From Microbacterium fluvii (GTDB taxonomy: Bacteria; Actinomycetota; Actinomycetes; Actinomycetales; Microbacteriaceae): a stretch of 64,000 nucleotides of DNA. The notes beneath the pieces are model-generated. The model saw nothing but the letters and a program-made list of their open reading frames with translations, searched no databases and was not told the origin of the DNA. The position numbers were made by a program, and so were the translations under genes. Of the stretch, positions 39,229-47,615 are shown in pieces (position 1 is the first letter of the stretch; each line of letters opens with the position of its first letter). The stretch covers positions 372,001 through 436,000 of the forward strand of contig NZ_JAOPFX010000001.1 in NCBI RefSeq assembly GCF_025515205.1. The letters run 5' to 3'.

Positions 39229-39456
39229 GTCGCAGAACCTGCGGTCTGGGGGTCGGAACGCCGCAGGTTGTGTGACAGGAGGATGGCGCGAGTCGCAGAA
39301 GCTGCGCCTTTGCCCGCTCGAACCCGCAGGTTGTGCGACCTGAGGGTGTGGCCGGTCGCGGAAGATGCGGTTGGGGCGGCGCTGACCCCGCAGGTTGTGC
39401 GACCGCCGGAAGGGGCGGTGCGGGATGGGGCCTCCCGAATCCGCAGGTTCTGTGAC
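39229..39456. repeat. C-family tandem palindromes, 63-bp period
   Basis: Most of the 319-base gap between convergent genes is filled by three palindromic units (39229-39276, 39292-39339, 39355-39403; 48-49 bp each) that begin every 63 bases, plus a half unit at 39441-39456. Left arms resemble GTCGCAGAACCTGCGG and right arms CCGCAGGTTGTGCGAC. The rest of the gap shows nothing else I can name. Confidence 0.85.
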
Positions 39457-39515
39457 CGAGCACGGACGCCGGTCACACTATAGGGTGACCCGCGGTCGCC
39501 GGGCGGCAGAGGGCG

Positions 39516-40610
39516 TCACCGTGCGGGGGTGGAGCGCGACGGCTCCGACGATGGCGAAGCGGATGCTGACGCCCCCGCGGCCGACGCCGCAGGGTCGACG
39601 GCCGCGCCGCGGGCCTTGCGACCCCGCAGCGCCCGGTCGATCGCAGCTCCGCGGCGCGAGGTCTTCTCCCACTGTGACAGAGCGACGGCCAGCAGCAGCG
39701 ACACCCCGTAGAACAGGTCGTTGACCCACCGCGGCGACCCCGCCAACTGCAGGCCCTTGATGCCGACGGCCAGCACGTACATCGCCACGATCGTGCCGAG
39801 CACGTTGAACCGGCCGCCCTTGAACTGCGTCGAGCCCAGGAACACCGCAGTCAGCGCCGGCAGCAGGAAGCTGGGACCGACCGTCGGGTCGCCCGCGTTG
39901 AGGCGGCTCGTGAGCAGGGCTCCGGCGAGGGCGGCGAGGGCGCCACCTGCGACAAGGGTGCCGATGCGGATGCGCTCGACCTGCACTCCCGCCAGGCGCG
40001 CGGCGTCGGGGTTGAAGCCGACGGCGTACATGCGGCGGCCAGAGGGCGTGCGCTCGAGCACGTACCAGGTGACGAGGGCGACGCCGGCGAGCGTCCACAC
40101 CGGCACCGTGATGCCCAGGAACGACGCCGTCGCGATCTCGCGGTAGGCGGGGTCGAGCCCGAGGATCTGCTGGCTCCCAGAGACCCACGCCATGCCCGCG
40201 AGCAGGATCGAGCTCATGCCGAGGGTCGCGATGATCGGCTCGACCTTCAGGCGGGTGATCACGAGCGCCGTGACGAGCCCGATGAGGGCGCCGGCGACGA
40301 GCACGGCCGGCAGCTGCAGGGCGATCGGCAGGCCCGCCTTGCCCAGCATCCACGCCGACAGGATCGCCGAGAAGCCCACCTGCGCGCCGATCGCGAGGTT
40401 CAGGGAGCCCGCCACCAGGGGGATGAGCGCCGCGATCGCGGCGATGCCGGTGAGCGCCTCGGCGTCGAGCAGCGAACGCCACACACCGGGCTGGAGGAAC
40501 TTCTCGGGGATCCAGATCGAGAAGACGACGAACAGGACGATGAAGATGTAGATCGCGCTGATGTTGCGGAACGACAGGGCGCGCAGGATGTCGGCACGGG
40601 CGGTGCTCAC
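39516..40610 (-). CDS. ribose-type (CUT2) sugar ABC permease
   Basis: The 364-residue permease of the RbsC/XylH type has about eight to ten membrane segments, the family segments LTGIAAIAALIPLVAGSLNL and TLGMSSILLAGMAW, and LGSTQFKGGRFNVLGTIVAM. The last 45 residues are an unusual Ala/Ser/Pro-rich tail. The GTG start overlaps the ATPase stop (GTGA). It completes an importer with the neighbouring ATPase and binding protein. Confidence 0.9.
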   Translation of the reverse strand: MSTARADILRALSFRNISAIYIFIVLFVVFSIWIPEKFLQPGVWRSLLDAEALTGIAAIAALIPLVAGSLNLAIGAQVGFSAILSAWMLGKAGLPIALQLPAVLVAGALIGLVTALVITRLKVEPIIATLGMSSILLAGMAWVSGSQQILGLDPAYREIATASFLGITVPVWTLAGVALVTWYVLERTPSGRRMYAVGFNPDAARLAGVQVERIRIGTLVAGGALAALAGALLTSRLNAGDPTVGPSFLLPALTAVFLGSTQFKGGRFNVLGTIVAMYVLAVGIKGLQLAGSPRWVNDLFYGVSLLLAVALSQWEKTSRRGAAIDRALRGRKARGAAVDPAASAAGASASASPSSEPSRSTPAR

Positions 40611-42127
40611 GGGTGCTCCTCGGGGGCGGGGACGGATGCGGGGGAGTCGGGCAGGCCGTAGCCTTCGGCGATGAGGCGGTGCTCGGTGAGGTCGGAGCCT
40701 GCGAGCACGGCGGCGGCGCGGCCGTCGCGCATGACGACGACGCGGTCGCAGACGGCCAGCAGCTCTTTCGCGTCGGACGAGCTGACCAGCACGGCGGTGC
40801 CGCCCTCGGCACCGCGGGCGATGGCGTCGTAGATCGTCGCCTTGGCGCCGATGTCGACGCCCTGCGTGGGTTCGTCGAGCAGCAGCACGGCCGGGCGGTC
40901 GCGCAGCGACCGGGCCATCACGATCTTCTGCTGATTGCCGCCGCTGAACAGCGAGATGCGCTGCTCCCCCCGGCCGGGCCGCACGTCGTAGTCGGCGAGG
41001 AGCGCGTCGACCTCGGCGCGCTCGCGGCGACGCGAGATGAGCCCGAGCGGCCCGGTGAGGGTCTTCAGCTGCGGCAGGGTGAGGTTCTCTCTGGCCGACA
41101 GCTCGCGCACGACGCCCAGGTGCGCGCGGTCGCCCGGCGCGAAGGCGAGCCCGCGGCGCAGGCTCTCGGCGGGCGAGCGGCGCGGGTAGGGCGCTCCCGC
41201 GACGGCGAACGCGTCGGCATCCGCCTGGATCGCCCCGTACAGCAGCGCCGGCACGGCCTCGCGGCCCGAGCCCAGCACTCCGGCGACGCCGACGACCTCG
41301 CCGGGCTGCAGATCGAGGTCGAGGTGCGCGACGCTGCCGCCGCGGAGCCCCCGCACCGACAGCGCGGCGTCGCCGTCGCGGCGGTGCGAGCGGTGCTGTT
41401 CGCGGGAGAGGGATGCGGCATCCGCCCCCGTGATCAGCTCGATCAGCCGCGACTCGCCCACCTCGGCGACGGGCGCGTCGGCGACCTTTCGGCCGTCGCG
41501 GAGCACCACGATGCGGTCGGAGAGGCTCAGCACCTCGTCGAGGCGGTGCGAGACGAACACGATGCCGGTGCCGGCGGCGGCCAGGCGCCGCACGGCCTCG
41601 AACAGCACCTCGACCTCGCCGCGGTGCAGCGACTCGGTGGGCTCATCGAGGAAGAGCACGTTCGCGCGATGCGTCCAGCCGTCGAGGGCCCGGCTGATCG
41701 CGACGACGGCGCGCTGCGCGGGAGTCAGCCGGCGCACCGGCACGTCGACGTCGAAGACGGGGCCGAACTGCGCGACGAGCTCGCGTGCTCGCGCATTCGT
41801 GTCGCGGTCGCCGTATGGTGCGACCGCGGACAGTCCCGTCCCTCGGCGCAGCGCGAGGTTCTCGGCGGCGGTGAGGTCTGCGATGAGCCCCAGGTCCTGG
41901 TGGATGAAGTGCAGCTCGGCGCCGCCGTCGAGCGAGACCGTGCCGGCGTCGGACGAGTAGACGCCGGCGAGGATCTTGACGAGCGTCGACTTGCCCGACC
42001 CGTTGTGGCCGACGACCGAGACGATCTCGCCGGGGTGGACGTCGAGGTCGACGCGGTCGAGCGCCGTGAGGCCGGGGAAGGCCTTGACGAGGCCCTCGAC
42101 GCGAAGGAGGGGGCGTTTCTCAGCCAC
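40607..42127 (-). CDS. ribose-type sugar ABC transporter ATPase with two nucleotide-binding domains
   Basis: The 506-residue RbsA/MglA-like ATPase has two domains. The first has Walker A GHNGSGKST and Walker B VLFLDEPTESL but a weakened signature, LTPAQRAVVAISRAL. The second has an altered Walker A (GVLGSGREAV), signature LFSGGNQQKIVMARSL and Walker B VLLLDEPTQGVD. Such asymmetry is usual in CUT2 importers. The GTG start has no strong ribosome site; translation may depend on the upstream gene 63 bases away. Confidence 0.9.
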   Translation of the reverse strand: MAEKRPLLRVEGLVKAFPGLTALDRVDLDVHPGEIVSVVGHNGSGKSTLVKILAGVYSSDAGTVSLDGGAELHFIHQDLGLIADLTAAENLALRRGTGLSAVAPYGDRDTNARARELVAQFGPVFDVDVPVRRLTPAQRAVVAISRALDGWTHRANVLFLDEPTESLHRGEVEVLFEAVRRLAAAGTGIVFVSHRLDEVLSLSDRIVVLRDGRKVADAPVAEVGESRLIELITGADAASLSREQHRSHRRDGDAALSVRGLRGGSVAHLDLDLQPGEVVGVAGVLGSGREAVPALLYGAIQADADAFAVAGAPYPRRSPAESLRRGLAFAPGDRAHLGVVRELSARENLTLPQLKTLTGPLGLISRRRERAEVDALLADYDVRPGRGEQRISLFSGGNQQKIVMARSLRDRPAVLLLDEPTQGVDIGAKATIYDAIARGAEGGTAVLVSSSDAKELLAVCDRVVVMRDGRAAAVLAGSDLTEHRLIAEGYGLPDSPASVPAPEEHP

Positions 42128-42190
42128 GGGGTGCTCCTGTCGGAAGGGGGTGGGGAGGCGCGAGGCGGGCGCCTCCCCACCGCTGGGGGA

Positions 42191-43336
42191 TCAGTCGACG
42201 AGCCAGTTGGCCGCGAAGCGGTCCTGGTAGTCGGCGATCGCGACGTAGCCGACCACCGGGTCTTCCGGCGCGTTGGCCTGCTCGGTGACGCGGGTCAGGG
42301 TCGAGGCACGGGTGGCCACGTCGGGCCACTCGTAGTCCTGGCCGCCCATCTCGCGCAGCAGCTGGTCGAGCACGGTCCACATCATGAGGTTCAGGTCGAC
42401 CGACAGCGTCGCGTCCTGGTCTCCCGCGGCGACCTGCTCGTTGTTCGGCGGAGCCGTCCACATGCCGATGCCCGGCACGTCGATGCCGGCGAGCTCGAGC
42501 TTGGACGGCAGACCGATCTGCACCTCGTCGACGGCGGCGATGAAGTACTCCGTCTGCGGGTTCGCCTGCAGGTCGCTGATGACGCGGTCGGCCGCCGTCG
42601 AGCCGAGCTCGGCGATCGGGATGTCGACGACACGCAGCTCGCACTCGGGGCAGAGCTCGGCGACCTTGGACTGCGCCCCCTCCAGTTCGTACTTCGAGAA
42701 CGGGAACTCGGGCACGTTGTAGAAGACGAGGTCTTCGGCGCCGCCCGATCGGGCGATCGCCGCGGCACCCAGCACCTGCCCGTTCGTGGTCATCCACTCC
42801 GGGCCGTTGAAGGCCTCGGGCAGCCCGTACTCGACGGTGTTCATGACCGAGCCGCTCACGATCGGGATGCCGAGGGCGTCGAGCTGCTCGATCTGCGACT
42901 CGAAGAAGATCGGGTCGAGGGTGATGTTGATGACGCCGTCGGGGGCGAGCTCGACGACCGTGTTCATCGCCGTGTTGACGCTCTGCGCGTCGCGGCCGGT
43001 CTCCACGCGTTCGAGCTTCAGGCCGAGGAGCTCGGCCGGAGCCTGCAGGTTGTTCCACATCACGGCGCTGACGGGCGTGCCCACGTCGAGGTACACGACG
43101 TGCGCGCCCTCCTTCACGGGAGCGTCCAGCGGCTCGTCGATGAGGAGGTTCTTCTCGCCCTCGCCGTTCCACGGAACGAGGAACTCCTCGGCGGCGGCGA
43201 CCGCGTCGGAGCCGGCGGCGCCGGCATCCGCCGAGGTCTCCTCGGGCTCAGAGCCGCCCGAGCATGCCGTGAGCAGCAGCGCTCCGGCGGCCACGAGTGC
43301 CGCGGCGCGGGTCTTGCGGATCGATCGTGAGTGCAT
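42191..43336 (-). CDS. periplasmic-binding-protein-type lipoprotein, CUT2 importer
   Basis: The 381-residue binding protein has lipobox LLLTAC with Cys25, an acidic linker and a ribose-binding-protein-like fold (VVYLDVGTPVSAVMWNN, PDGVINITLDPIFFESQI). The substrate is not evident; an aldehyde dehydrogenase lies just upstream in the same direction, so the ligand may be something other than a plain sugar. The ATG at 43336 has AAAGGA upstream, whereas the in-frame ATG at 43354 has none. Confidence 0.88.
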   Translation of the reverse strand: MHSRSIRKTRAAALVAAGALLLTACSGGSEPEETSADAGAAGSDAVAAAEEFLVPWNGEGEKNLLIDEPLDAPVKEGAHVVYLDVGTPVSAVMWNNLQAPAELLGLKLERVETGRDAQSVNTAMNTVVELAPDGVINITLDPIFFESQIEQLDALGIPIVSGSVMNTVEYGLPEAFNGPEWMTTNGQVLGAAAIARSGGAEDLVFYNVPEFPFSKYELEGAQSKVAELCPECELRVVDIPIAELGSTAADRVISDLQANPQTEYFIAAVDEVQIGLPSKLELAGIDVPGIGMWTAPPNNEQVAAGDQDATLSVDLNLMMWTVLDQLLREMGGQDYEWPDVATRASTLTRVTEQANAPEDPVVGYVAIADYQDRFAANWLVD

Positions 43337-43369
43337 CGTCGCACGTCCTTTCATCGGGTGTTGCAGGGT

Positions 43370-44824
43370 TCAGAAGGGGTACTGTTGAATGCGGGACTGC
43401 ACCGTGACCCACTGGGTGTCGGTGAAGGCCTCGATGTTGGCCTCGTGGCCGCCGAAGCGGGCGCCGGTACCGGAGTGGCCGGTGCCGCCGAACGGGGCCT
43501 GCGCCTCGTCGTCGACCGTCTGGTCGTTGATGTGCAGGATGCCGGTGGAGATCTGGTCACCGAGTTCGAGGGCGCGGAACGCGTCGCCGGCGAGGATCGC
43601 GACCGACAGGCCGTACTCGCTCGCGTTGACGAGGTCCACGGCCTCGTCGATGTCGTCGAAGCGCAGCACGGGAGCCACGGGGCCGAAGATCTCCTGCGTG
43701 AAGGCGGAGTGGTCGCTGCGCACGTCGCCGAGCACCGTCGGCTGGTAGAACAGCTCGTCGTACGTGCCGCCGGCCAGCAGGCTCGCGCCCGCTGCGAGCG
43801 TCTCGCTCACGATGCCGTGCACGCGGTCGCGCTGCTTCGCGTCGATGATCGGGCCGAGGGGAGCGCCGGTGGCGGGGTCGGCCGCGACGAGCGCCTCGGC
43901 CTTCGCGGCCAGCAGCGCCGTGTACTCGTCGTAGATGTCGGCGTGCACGAGGTGTCGGCCCGTGGTCATGCAGATCTGCCCCTGGTGCAGGAACGATCCC
44001 CATGCGCCGGCGGATGCTGCCGCCGCCACGTCGACGTCGGGCATCACGATCATGGCGTTGTTGCCGCCGAGCTCGAGGTGCGCGCGCTTGAGCTGACGTC
44101 CCGCGCGCTCGCCGATGGCGCGGCCCGCCTGCGTCGAGCCGGTGAACGAGATAACGGGCACGGCCGGGTGGTCGATGAGCGCCGTGGCGACCTCGACGCC
44201 GCCGGGGACGACGGCGAAGAGGCCCTCGGGCAGTCCCGCCTCTTCGAGGAGGGCCGCCAGGAACAGTCCGCCGGCGATCGAGGTGCGAGGGTCGGGCTTG
44301 AGCACGACGGCGTTGCCGAGCGCGAGCGCCGGGAACACCGAGCGGGCGGCGAGGATTGCCGGGAAGTTGAAGGGCGAGATGACCCCGACCACGCCCACGG
44401 GGCGCCGGCGGGCGAGGCTCAGCCGCGGGTGCGACGAGGTCAGCAGCTGCCCGTAGGGCATCGTCGCGGTGGCGGCCGCCTGGTGCAGTTCGCTCGTGAC
44501 CAGCCCCACCTCGAAGGCGGCCTTGCCCTGCGCGGAGCCCGCCTCGTCGACGAGCCAGCCGGCGAGGGTCTCGCCGCGCTCCTCCAGGAGGGCGGCGGCG
44601 CGGCGCATGACCGCGGCCCGCTCCTGCGCGGGGCGTGCCGCCCAGTCGTGCTGCACAGCATCCGCCCGCTCGATCGCGTCGATCATGTCTGCGGGGCCGC
44701 CGATGCCGATCTCGGCGATCGCGTCGCCGGTGGCGGGCGAGGTCACCGTCGCGGTGCCCTCGAAGTGCACCCAGCCCCCCACATATCCGCGGCCGTTCCA
44801 GGTCTCCTGTGCGAAGAACGTCAT
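43370..44824 (-). CDS. NAD(P)-dependent aldehyde dehydrogenase (benzaldehyde/vanillin dehydrogenase-like)
   Basis: The 484-residue aldehyde dehydrogenase has the catalytic Cys285 in GQICMTTGR, the general base Glu251 in LELGGNNAMIV, and GVISPFNFPAILAARSV and FTGSTQAGRAIGERA for cofactor binding. The GQICM/ELGGNN combination is typical of benzaldehyde and vanillin dehydrogenases, so an aromatic aldehyde is a reasonable guess, not proven. The ATG at 44824 follows GGGAG and removes an upstream extension. It heads an operon with the CUT2 importer and diverges from an AraC regulator. Confidence 0.9.
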   Translation of the reverse strand: MTFFAQETWNGRGYVGGWVHFEGTATVTSPATGDAIAEIGIGGPADMIDAIERADAVQHDWAARPAQERAAVMRRAAALLEERGETLAGWLVDEAGSAQGKAAFEVGLVTSELHQAAATATMPYGQLLTSSHPRLSLARRRPVGVVGVISPFNFPAILAARSVFPALALGNAVVLKPDPRTSIAGGLFLAALLEEAGLPEGLFAVVPGGVEVATALIDHPAVPVISFTGSTQAGRAIGERAGRQLKRAHLELGGNNAMIVMPDVDVAAAASAGAWGSFLHQGQICMTTGRHLVHADIYDEYTALLAAKAEALVAADPATGAPLGPIIDAKQRDRVHGIVSETLAAGASLLAGGTYDELFYQPTVLGDVRSDHSAFTQEIFGPVAPVLRFDDIDEAVDLVNASEYGLSVAILAGDAFRALELGDQISTGILHINDQTVDDEAQAPFGGTGHSGTGARFGGHEANIEAFTDTQWVTVQSRIQQYPF

Positions 44825-44884
44825 CGTGTCTCCCGTCTGCTTCATCGCTGCAGGCAACGCTCTCAATCGGCGCGTGCGGTCGAC

Positions 44885-44962
44885 CCGGCGTTTCGTGCAC
44901 CGGGACCGGCGTTTTGTGCACGGCGGCGGATCGGCGTTGTGTGATCGGCGTTTTGTGCACGG
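44885..44962. repeat. direct repeats GGCGTTTTGTGCAC in the ALDH/AraC divergent region
   Basis: CCGGCGTTTCGTGCACCGG (44885-44903), CCGGCGTTTTGTGCACGG (44906-44923), a decayed copy TCGGCGTTGTGTGA (44931-44944) and TCGGCGTTTTGTGCACGG (44945-44962) lie head to tail between divergent genes. AraC-family activators bind direct repeats, so these may be their sites. Alternatively they are another intergenic repeat family. Confidence 0.65.
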
Positions 44963-45028
44963 CTCGACGACCCCGGTTCTGCCCAGGGGAGGGCTCGGCT
45001 ATCGTGGACAGCCACGTAGGAGGCGAAC

Positions 45029-45949
45029 GTGGATGTTCTCGAGGCTGAGAGCGCCGACGACTGGGAGACGGTCGTGAGCGGGTGCTTCGTCCCGCTGCGC
45101 TGCGCCGGATTCGAGGCGCGGTTCACCGGACGCATGGAGCACGTCGCCCTCGATCCTCGGCTGTCGGTGTCGATGGTGACCACGTGCGGCACGAGCGCCG
45201 ACCGCACCGAGCGCCTGGCCGACCGCGCCAACAGCGACGACATCCATCTGTCGCTGCAGCGGTCCTCCAGCGGCACCGTCGTCGCCGACGGGCAGTCGGC
45301 CTCGGTGCGGAAGGGATCGGTCACCGTCTACGCGACCGACCGCCCCTACTACCTCGACTACTCGCGCCCAGATCAGCAGCAGCTGATCGTGCAGGTCTCG
45401 CGGCGCTCACTGGGGCTGCCGGTCGAGATGATCGAAGACGCCATGCGGCGCCTGGCTCTGCCCGACGGCTGGCGGGCGCCGGCCGCGCGCAACCTCTTCT
45501 CCTATGCCGCCGTGACCCTCGAAGACGCCCGCGAGTCGACCGCCGAGACGATGCGCGACCTCGCCTCCGTCATGATCCGCTCGTCGTTCGGCGAGGGCAG
45601 CGGCGTGCCCAGGACCTCGGGAGGCCTGCGGCATGCCGTGCAGGAGTACTTCCGCATCCACGCGACCCGCTCGGGCATCGACATGGACCAGATCGCTCGC
45701 GAGCACTTCGTCTCGCGTCGTCGGCTCTACCAGGTGTTCGAAGAGGTGGGGCAGTCGCCGGCCACCTTCCTGCGCACCGAGCGGCTGCGCCGTGCCCGGC
45801 GGCTGCTGAGCGACGCGCCCGATCGCACGATCGAGTGGATCGCCTACGAATCGGGCTTCCGCGACCTCACGACCTTCACGCGGGCGTTCCGCCGCGAGCA
45901 CGGCTGCACGCCGCGCGAGTGGCGCTCACAGGCGACCCTCGCCGCCTGA
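45029..45949 (+). CDS. AraC-family transcriptional regulator
   Basis: The 306-residue regulator has an N-terminal sensor domain of the kind found in FeaR-like activators (about residues 1-175, CGTSADRTERLADRANSDDIHLSLQ) and a C-terminal double helix-turn-helix AraC domain (about 205-300; HFVSRRRLYQVFEEVGQSPATFLR and RTIEWIAYESGFRDLTTFTRAFRREHGCTPREWR). FeaR-like regulators respond to aromatic amines or aldehydes, consistent with the divergent aldehyde dehydrogenase. The GTG at 45029 has GTAGGAGG upstream. Confidence 0.9.
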   Translation: MDVLEAESADDWETVVSGCFVPLRCAGFEARFTGRMEHVALDPRLSVSMVTTCGTSADRTERLADRANSDDIHLSLQRSSSGTVVADGQSASVRKGSVTVYATDRPYYLDYSRPDQQQLIVQVSRRSLGLPVEMIEDAMRRLALPDGWRAPAARNLFSYAAVTLEDARESTAETMRDLASVMIRSSFGEGSGVPRTSGGLRHAVQEYFRIHATRSGIDMDQIAREHFVSRRRLYQVFEEVGQSPATFLRTERLRRARRLLSDAPDRTIEWIAYESGFRDLTTFTRAFRREHGCTPREWRSQATLAA

Positions 45950-45962
45950 CCGTCTTTCCCCT

Positions 45963-46028
45963 CCCGCAAGTTGGCAGCTGTTGCCGTCTGCGAGGGGCGG
46001 GAGGCGGCAGAAGCTGCCAAGTTGCGGG
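45963..46028. repeat. B-family 66-bp palindromic element, copy 2
   Basis: CCCGCAAGTTGGCA (45963-45976) and TGCCAAGTTGCGGG (46015-46028) bound a 66-bp unit immediately after the AraC gene. Inner bases CAGCTGTTGCCG and CGGCAGAAGCTG extend the stem. Confidence 0.85.
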
Positions 46029-46079
46029 GTGATGATCGCCGCTGCCCCCGCCGCTTGCGACCGCGGGCCGTCTTCACCT

Positions 46080-46145
46080 CCCGCAACTTGGCGGCTGTCG
46101 CCGCCTGGGGCCCCGGGCAGGCGACAGGAGGTGCCAAGTCGCGGG
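46080..46145. repeat. B-family 66-bp palindromic element, copy 3
   Basis: CCCGCAACTTGGCG (46080-46093) and TGCCAAGTCGCGGG (46132-46145) bound the third 66-bp unit, 51 bases after copy 2 and 21 before the convergent GlcD-type stop. Between copies 2 and 3 I see nothing else. Confidence 0.85.
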
Positions 46146-46166
46146 ATGGGATCGCCGCCGACCAGC

Positions 46167-47615
46167 TCAGGCGTCGAAGACCTTGCCTGGGTTGAGGATG
46201 CCGACGGGGTCGAACACCTGCTTGATGGCGCGCTGCAGCTGCCACTGGTCGTCGCCGAGCTCGTCGCGCAGCCACCGGCGCTTGAGCACGCCCACCCCGT
46301 GCTCGCCGGTGAGGGTGCCGCCCAGGCGCAGTGCGGCGCGGAAGAGATCGTCGGCCGCGGCCCAGATGTGCTCGGGCACGAGGTCTGTCGCGGTCCCTGA
46401 GTCTGTCGCGGTCCCTGAGCCTGCCGAAGCCCCTGAGTCGGCCGCGGTCCCTGAGCCTGTCGAAGGGGCGAACACGAAGTTCGGGTGCAAGTTGCCGTCG
46501 CCGGCGTGGGCGACCGTGGGGATCACGATGCCGTACTCCCGCTCGATGCGGGCGATCTCGTCGAACATCGCCGGCAGCGCGCTGCGCGGCACCGCGACGT
46601 CTTCGATGAGCGTCGTGCCGAGCGCCTCCATCGCGGGGTGCATCGAGCGCCGGATCGCCAGCAGCCGCTCGCCCTCGGCGGCATCGTGCGTCACGGCGAC
46701 TTCGCCTCCGGCGCCGCTCAGCACGGCGGCGATGGCATCGGCCTCGGCCGCCGCGGCGGGGCCGTCGGTCTGGATCGTCAGCTGCGCGGCACCTTCGGCG
46801 GGCGCGGGCAGTGCGAGCAGGGCGTGCACGGCTGCCAGGGAGGCGGCATCCATCAGCTCCATGACCGCCGGCTGCACACCGGAAGCCGTCACGGCCGCCG
46901 ATGCCGCCGCGGCGGCCCGCACGTCGGCGAAGGTCGCCGCGAGCGTGCAGACGGCGCCCGGCACGAGGCGGCGGAGCTTGAGGGTCGCGCCGACGACGAC
47001 GCCGAGGGTGCCCTCTGAGCCGATCATGAGTGAGGTGAGGTCGTAGCCGGCGACGCCCTTGACGGTGCGGTGCCCGAGGCGCACGAGGCGTCCGTCGGCC
47101 AGCACGACGTCGAGTCCCAGCACCGCGTCGCGCACGACGCCGTACTTCGCGCACAGCAGGCCCCCGGCGCCGGTGGCGATGTTGCCGCCGACGGTCGAGA
47201 TGGCCCTGCTCGCCGGGTCGGGCGCCCACCACAGCCCGTGCGGGGCGAGCGCGGCGTTGAGGTCGGCGTTGATGATGCCCGGCTCGACGACGGCGATGAG
47301 GTCGTCGGCGCGCACCTCGACGATGCGGTCCATGCCGCGCACCGACAGGGCGATCTCGCCGCCGCCGGTGTTGGCGGCGCCCGCGAGCCCCGTGCCCGCG
47401 CCGCGGGTGACGACGGGGGTGGCGGTGGCGGTGGCGATGCGCAGCGTCTGCTGCACGTCGGCGACGGATGCGGCGCGCACGACCGCCAGCGGAGCCTCGG
47501 GCGCCGCGTGGCCCGACTTGTCGGCCCTGGCCTCGTTGAGCGCCTCGGGCGAGGTGTCGACGCGCTCGCCGAGGGCCTCGCGCAGCTGCGCGACGACGCC
47601 GGCGGACGCGGTCAC
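46167..47615 (-). CDS. FAD-linked glycolate/D-lactate oxidase-type protein (GlcD family) with in-frame repeat insertion
   Basis: The 482-residue VAO-fold flavoprotein oxidises a 2-hydroxy acid such as glycolate or D-lactate. The FAD-binding domain is present (TRGAGTGLAGAANT, ISTVGGNIATGAGGLLCAKYG, GSEGTLGVVVGATLKL) and the C-terminal domain has TVAHAGDGNLHPNF and LTGEHGVGVLKRRW. Between those last two motifs lies a foreign-looking Ser/Gly/Thr/Ala/Asp-rich stretch (about residues 382-410) encoded by a cluster of CCTGAGCCTGTCGAAG-type repeats. The GTG start overlaps the stop of the upstream gene (GTGA). Confidence 0.9.
   Translation of the reverse strand: MTASAGVVAQLREALGERVDTSPEALNEARADKSGHAAPEAPLAVVRAASVADVQQTLRIATATATPVVTRGAGTGLAGAANTGGGEIALSVRGMDRIVEVRADDLIAVVEPGIINADLNAALAPHGLWWAPDPASRAISTVGGNIATGAGGLLCAKYGVVRDAVLGLDVVLADGRLVRLGHRTVKGVAGYDLTSLMIGSEGTLGVVVGATLKLRRLVPGAVCTLAATFADVRAAAAASAAVTASGVQPAVMELMDAASLAAVHALLALPAPAEGAAQLTIQTDGPAAAAEADAIAAVLSGAGGEVAVTHDAAEGERLLAIRRSMHPAMEALGTTLIEDVAVPRSALPAMFDEIARIEREYGIVIPTVAHAGDGNLHPNFVFAPSTGSGTAADSGASAGSGTATDSGTATDLVPEHIWAAADDLFRAALRLGGTLTGEHGVGVLKRRWLRDELGDDQWQLQRAIKQVFDPVGILNPGKVFDA
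46385..46468. repeat. CCTGAGCCTGTCGAAG-type repeats inside a coding sequence
   Basis: Four adjacent degenerate units, GGTCCCTGAGTCTGTCGC (46392), GGTCCCTGAGCCTGCCGAAG (46410), CCCCTGAGTCGGCCGC (46430) and GGTCCCTGAGCCTGTCGAAG (46446), sit in frame within the GlcD-type gene. Units of this kind are commonly seen between genes in high-GC bacteria. Confidence 0.8.

Noticed and set aside
39229..39456. CRISPR-like array
   Set aside because: The repeats recur every 63 bases, but each is itself a long palindrome with a variable loop, only three and a half copies exist, and there are no cas genes.
46385..46468. Frameshift or pseudogene in the GlcD-type gene
   Set aside because: The frame continues through the repeat insert, and all motifs on both sides are intact in one frame.
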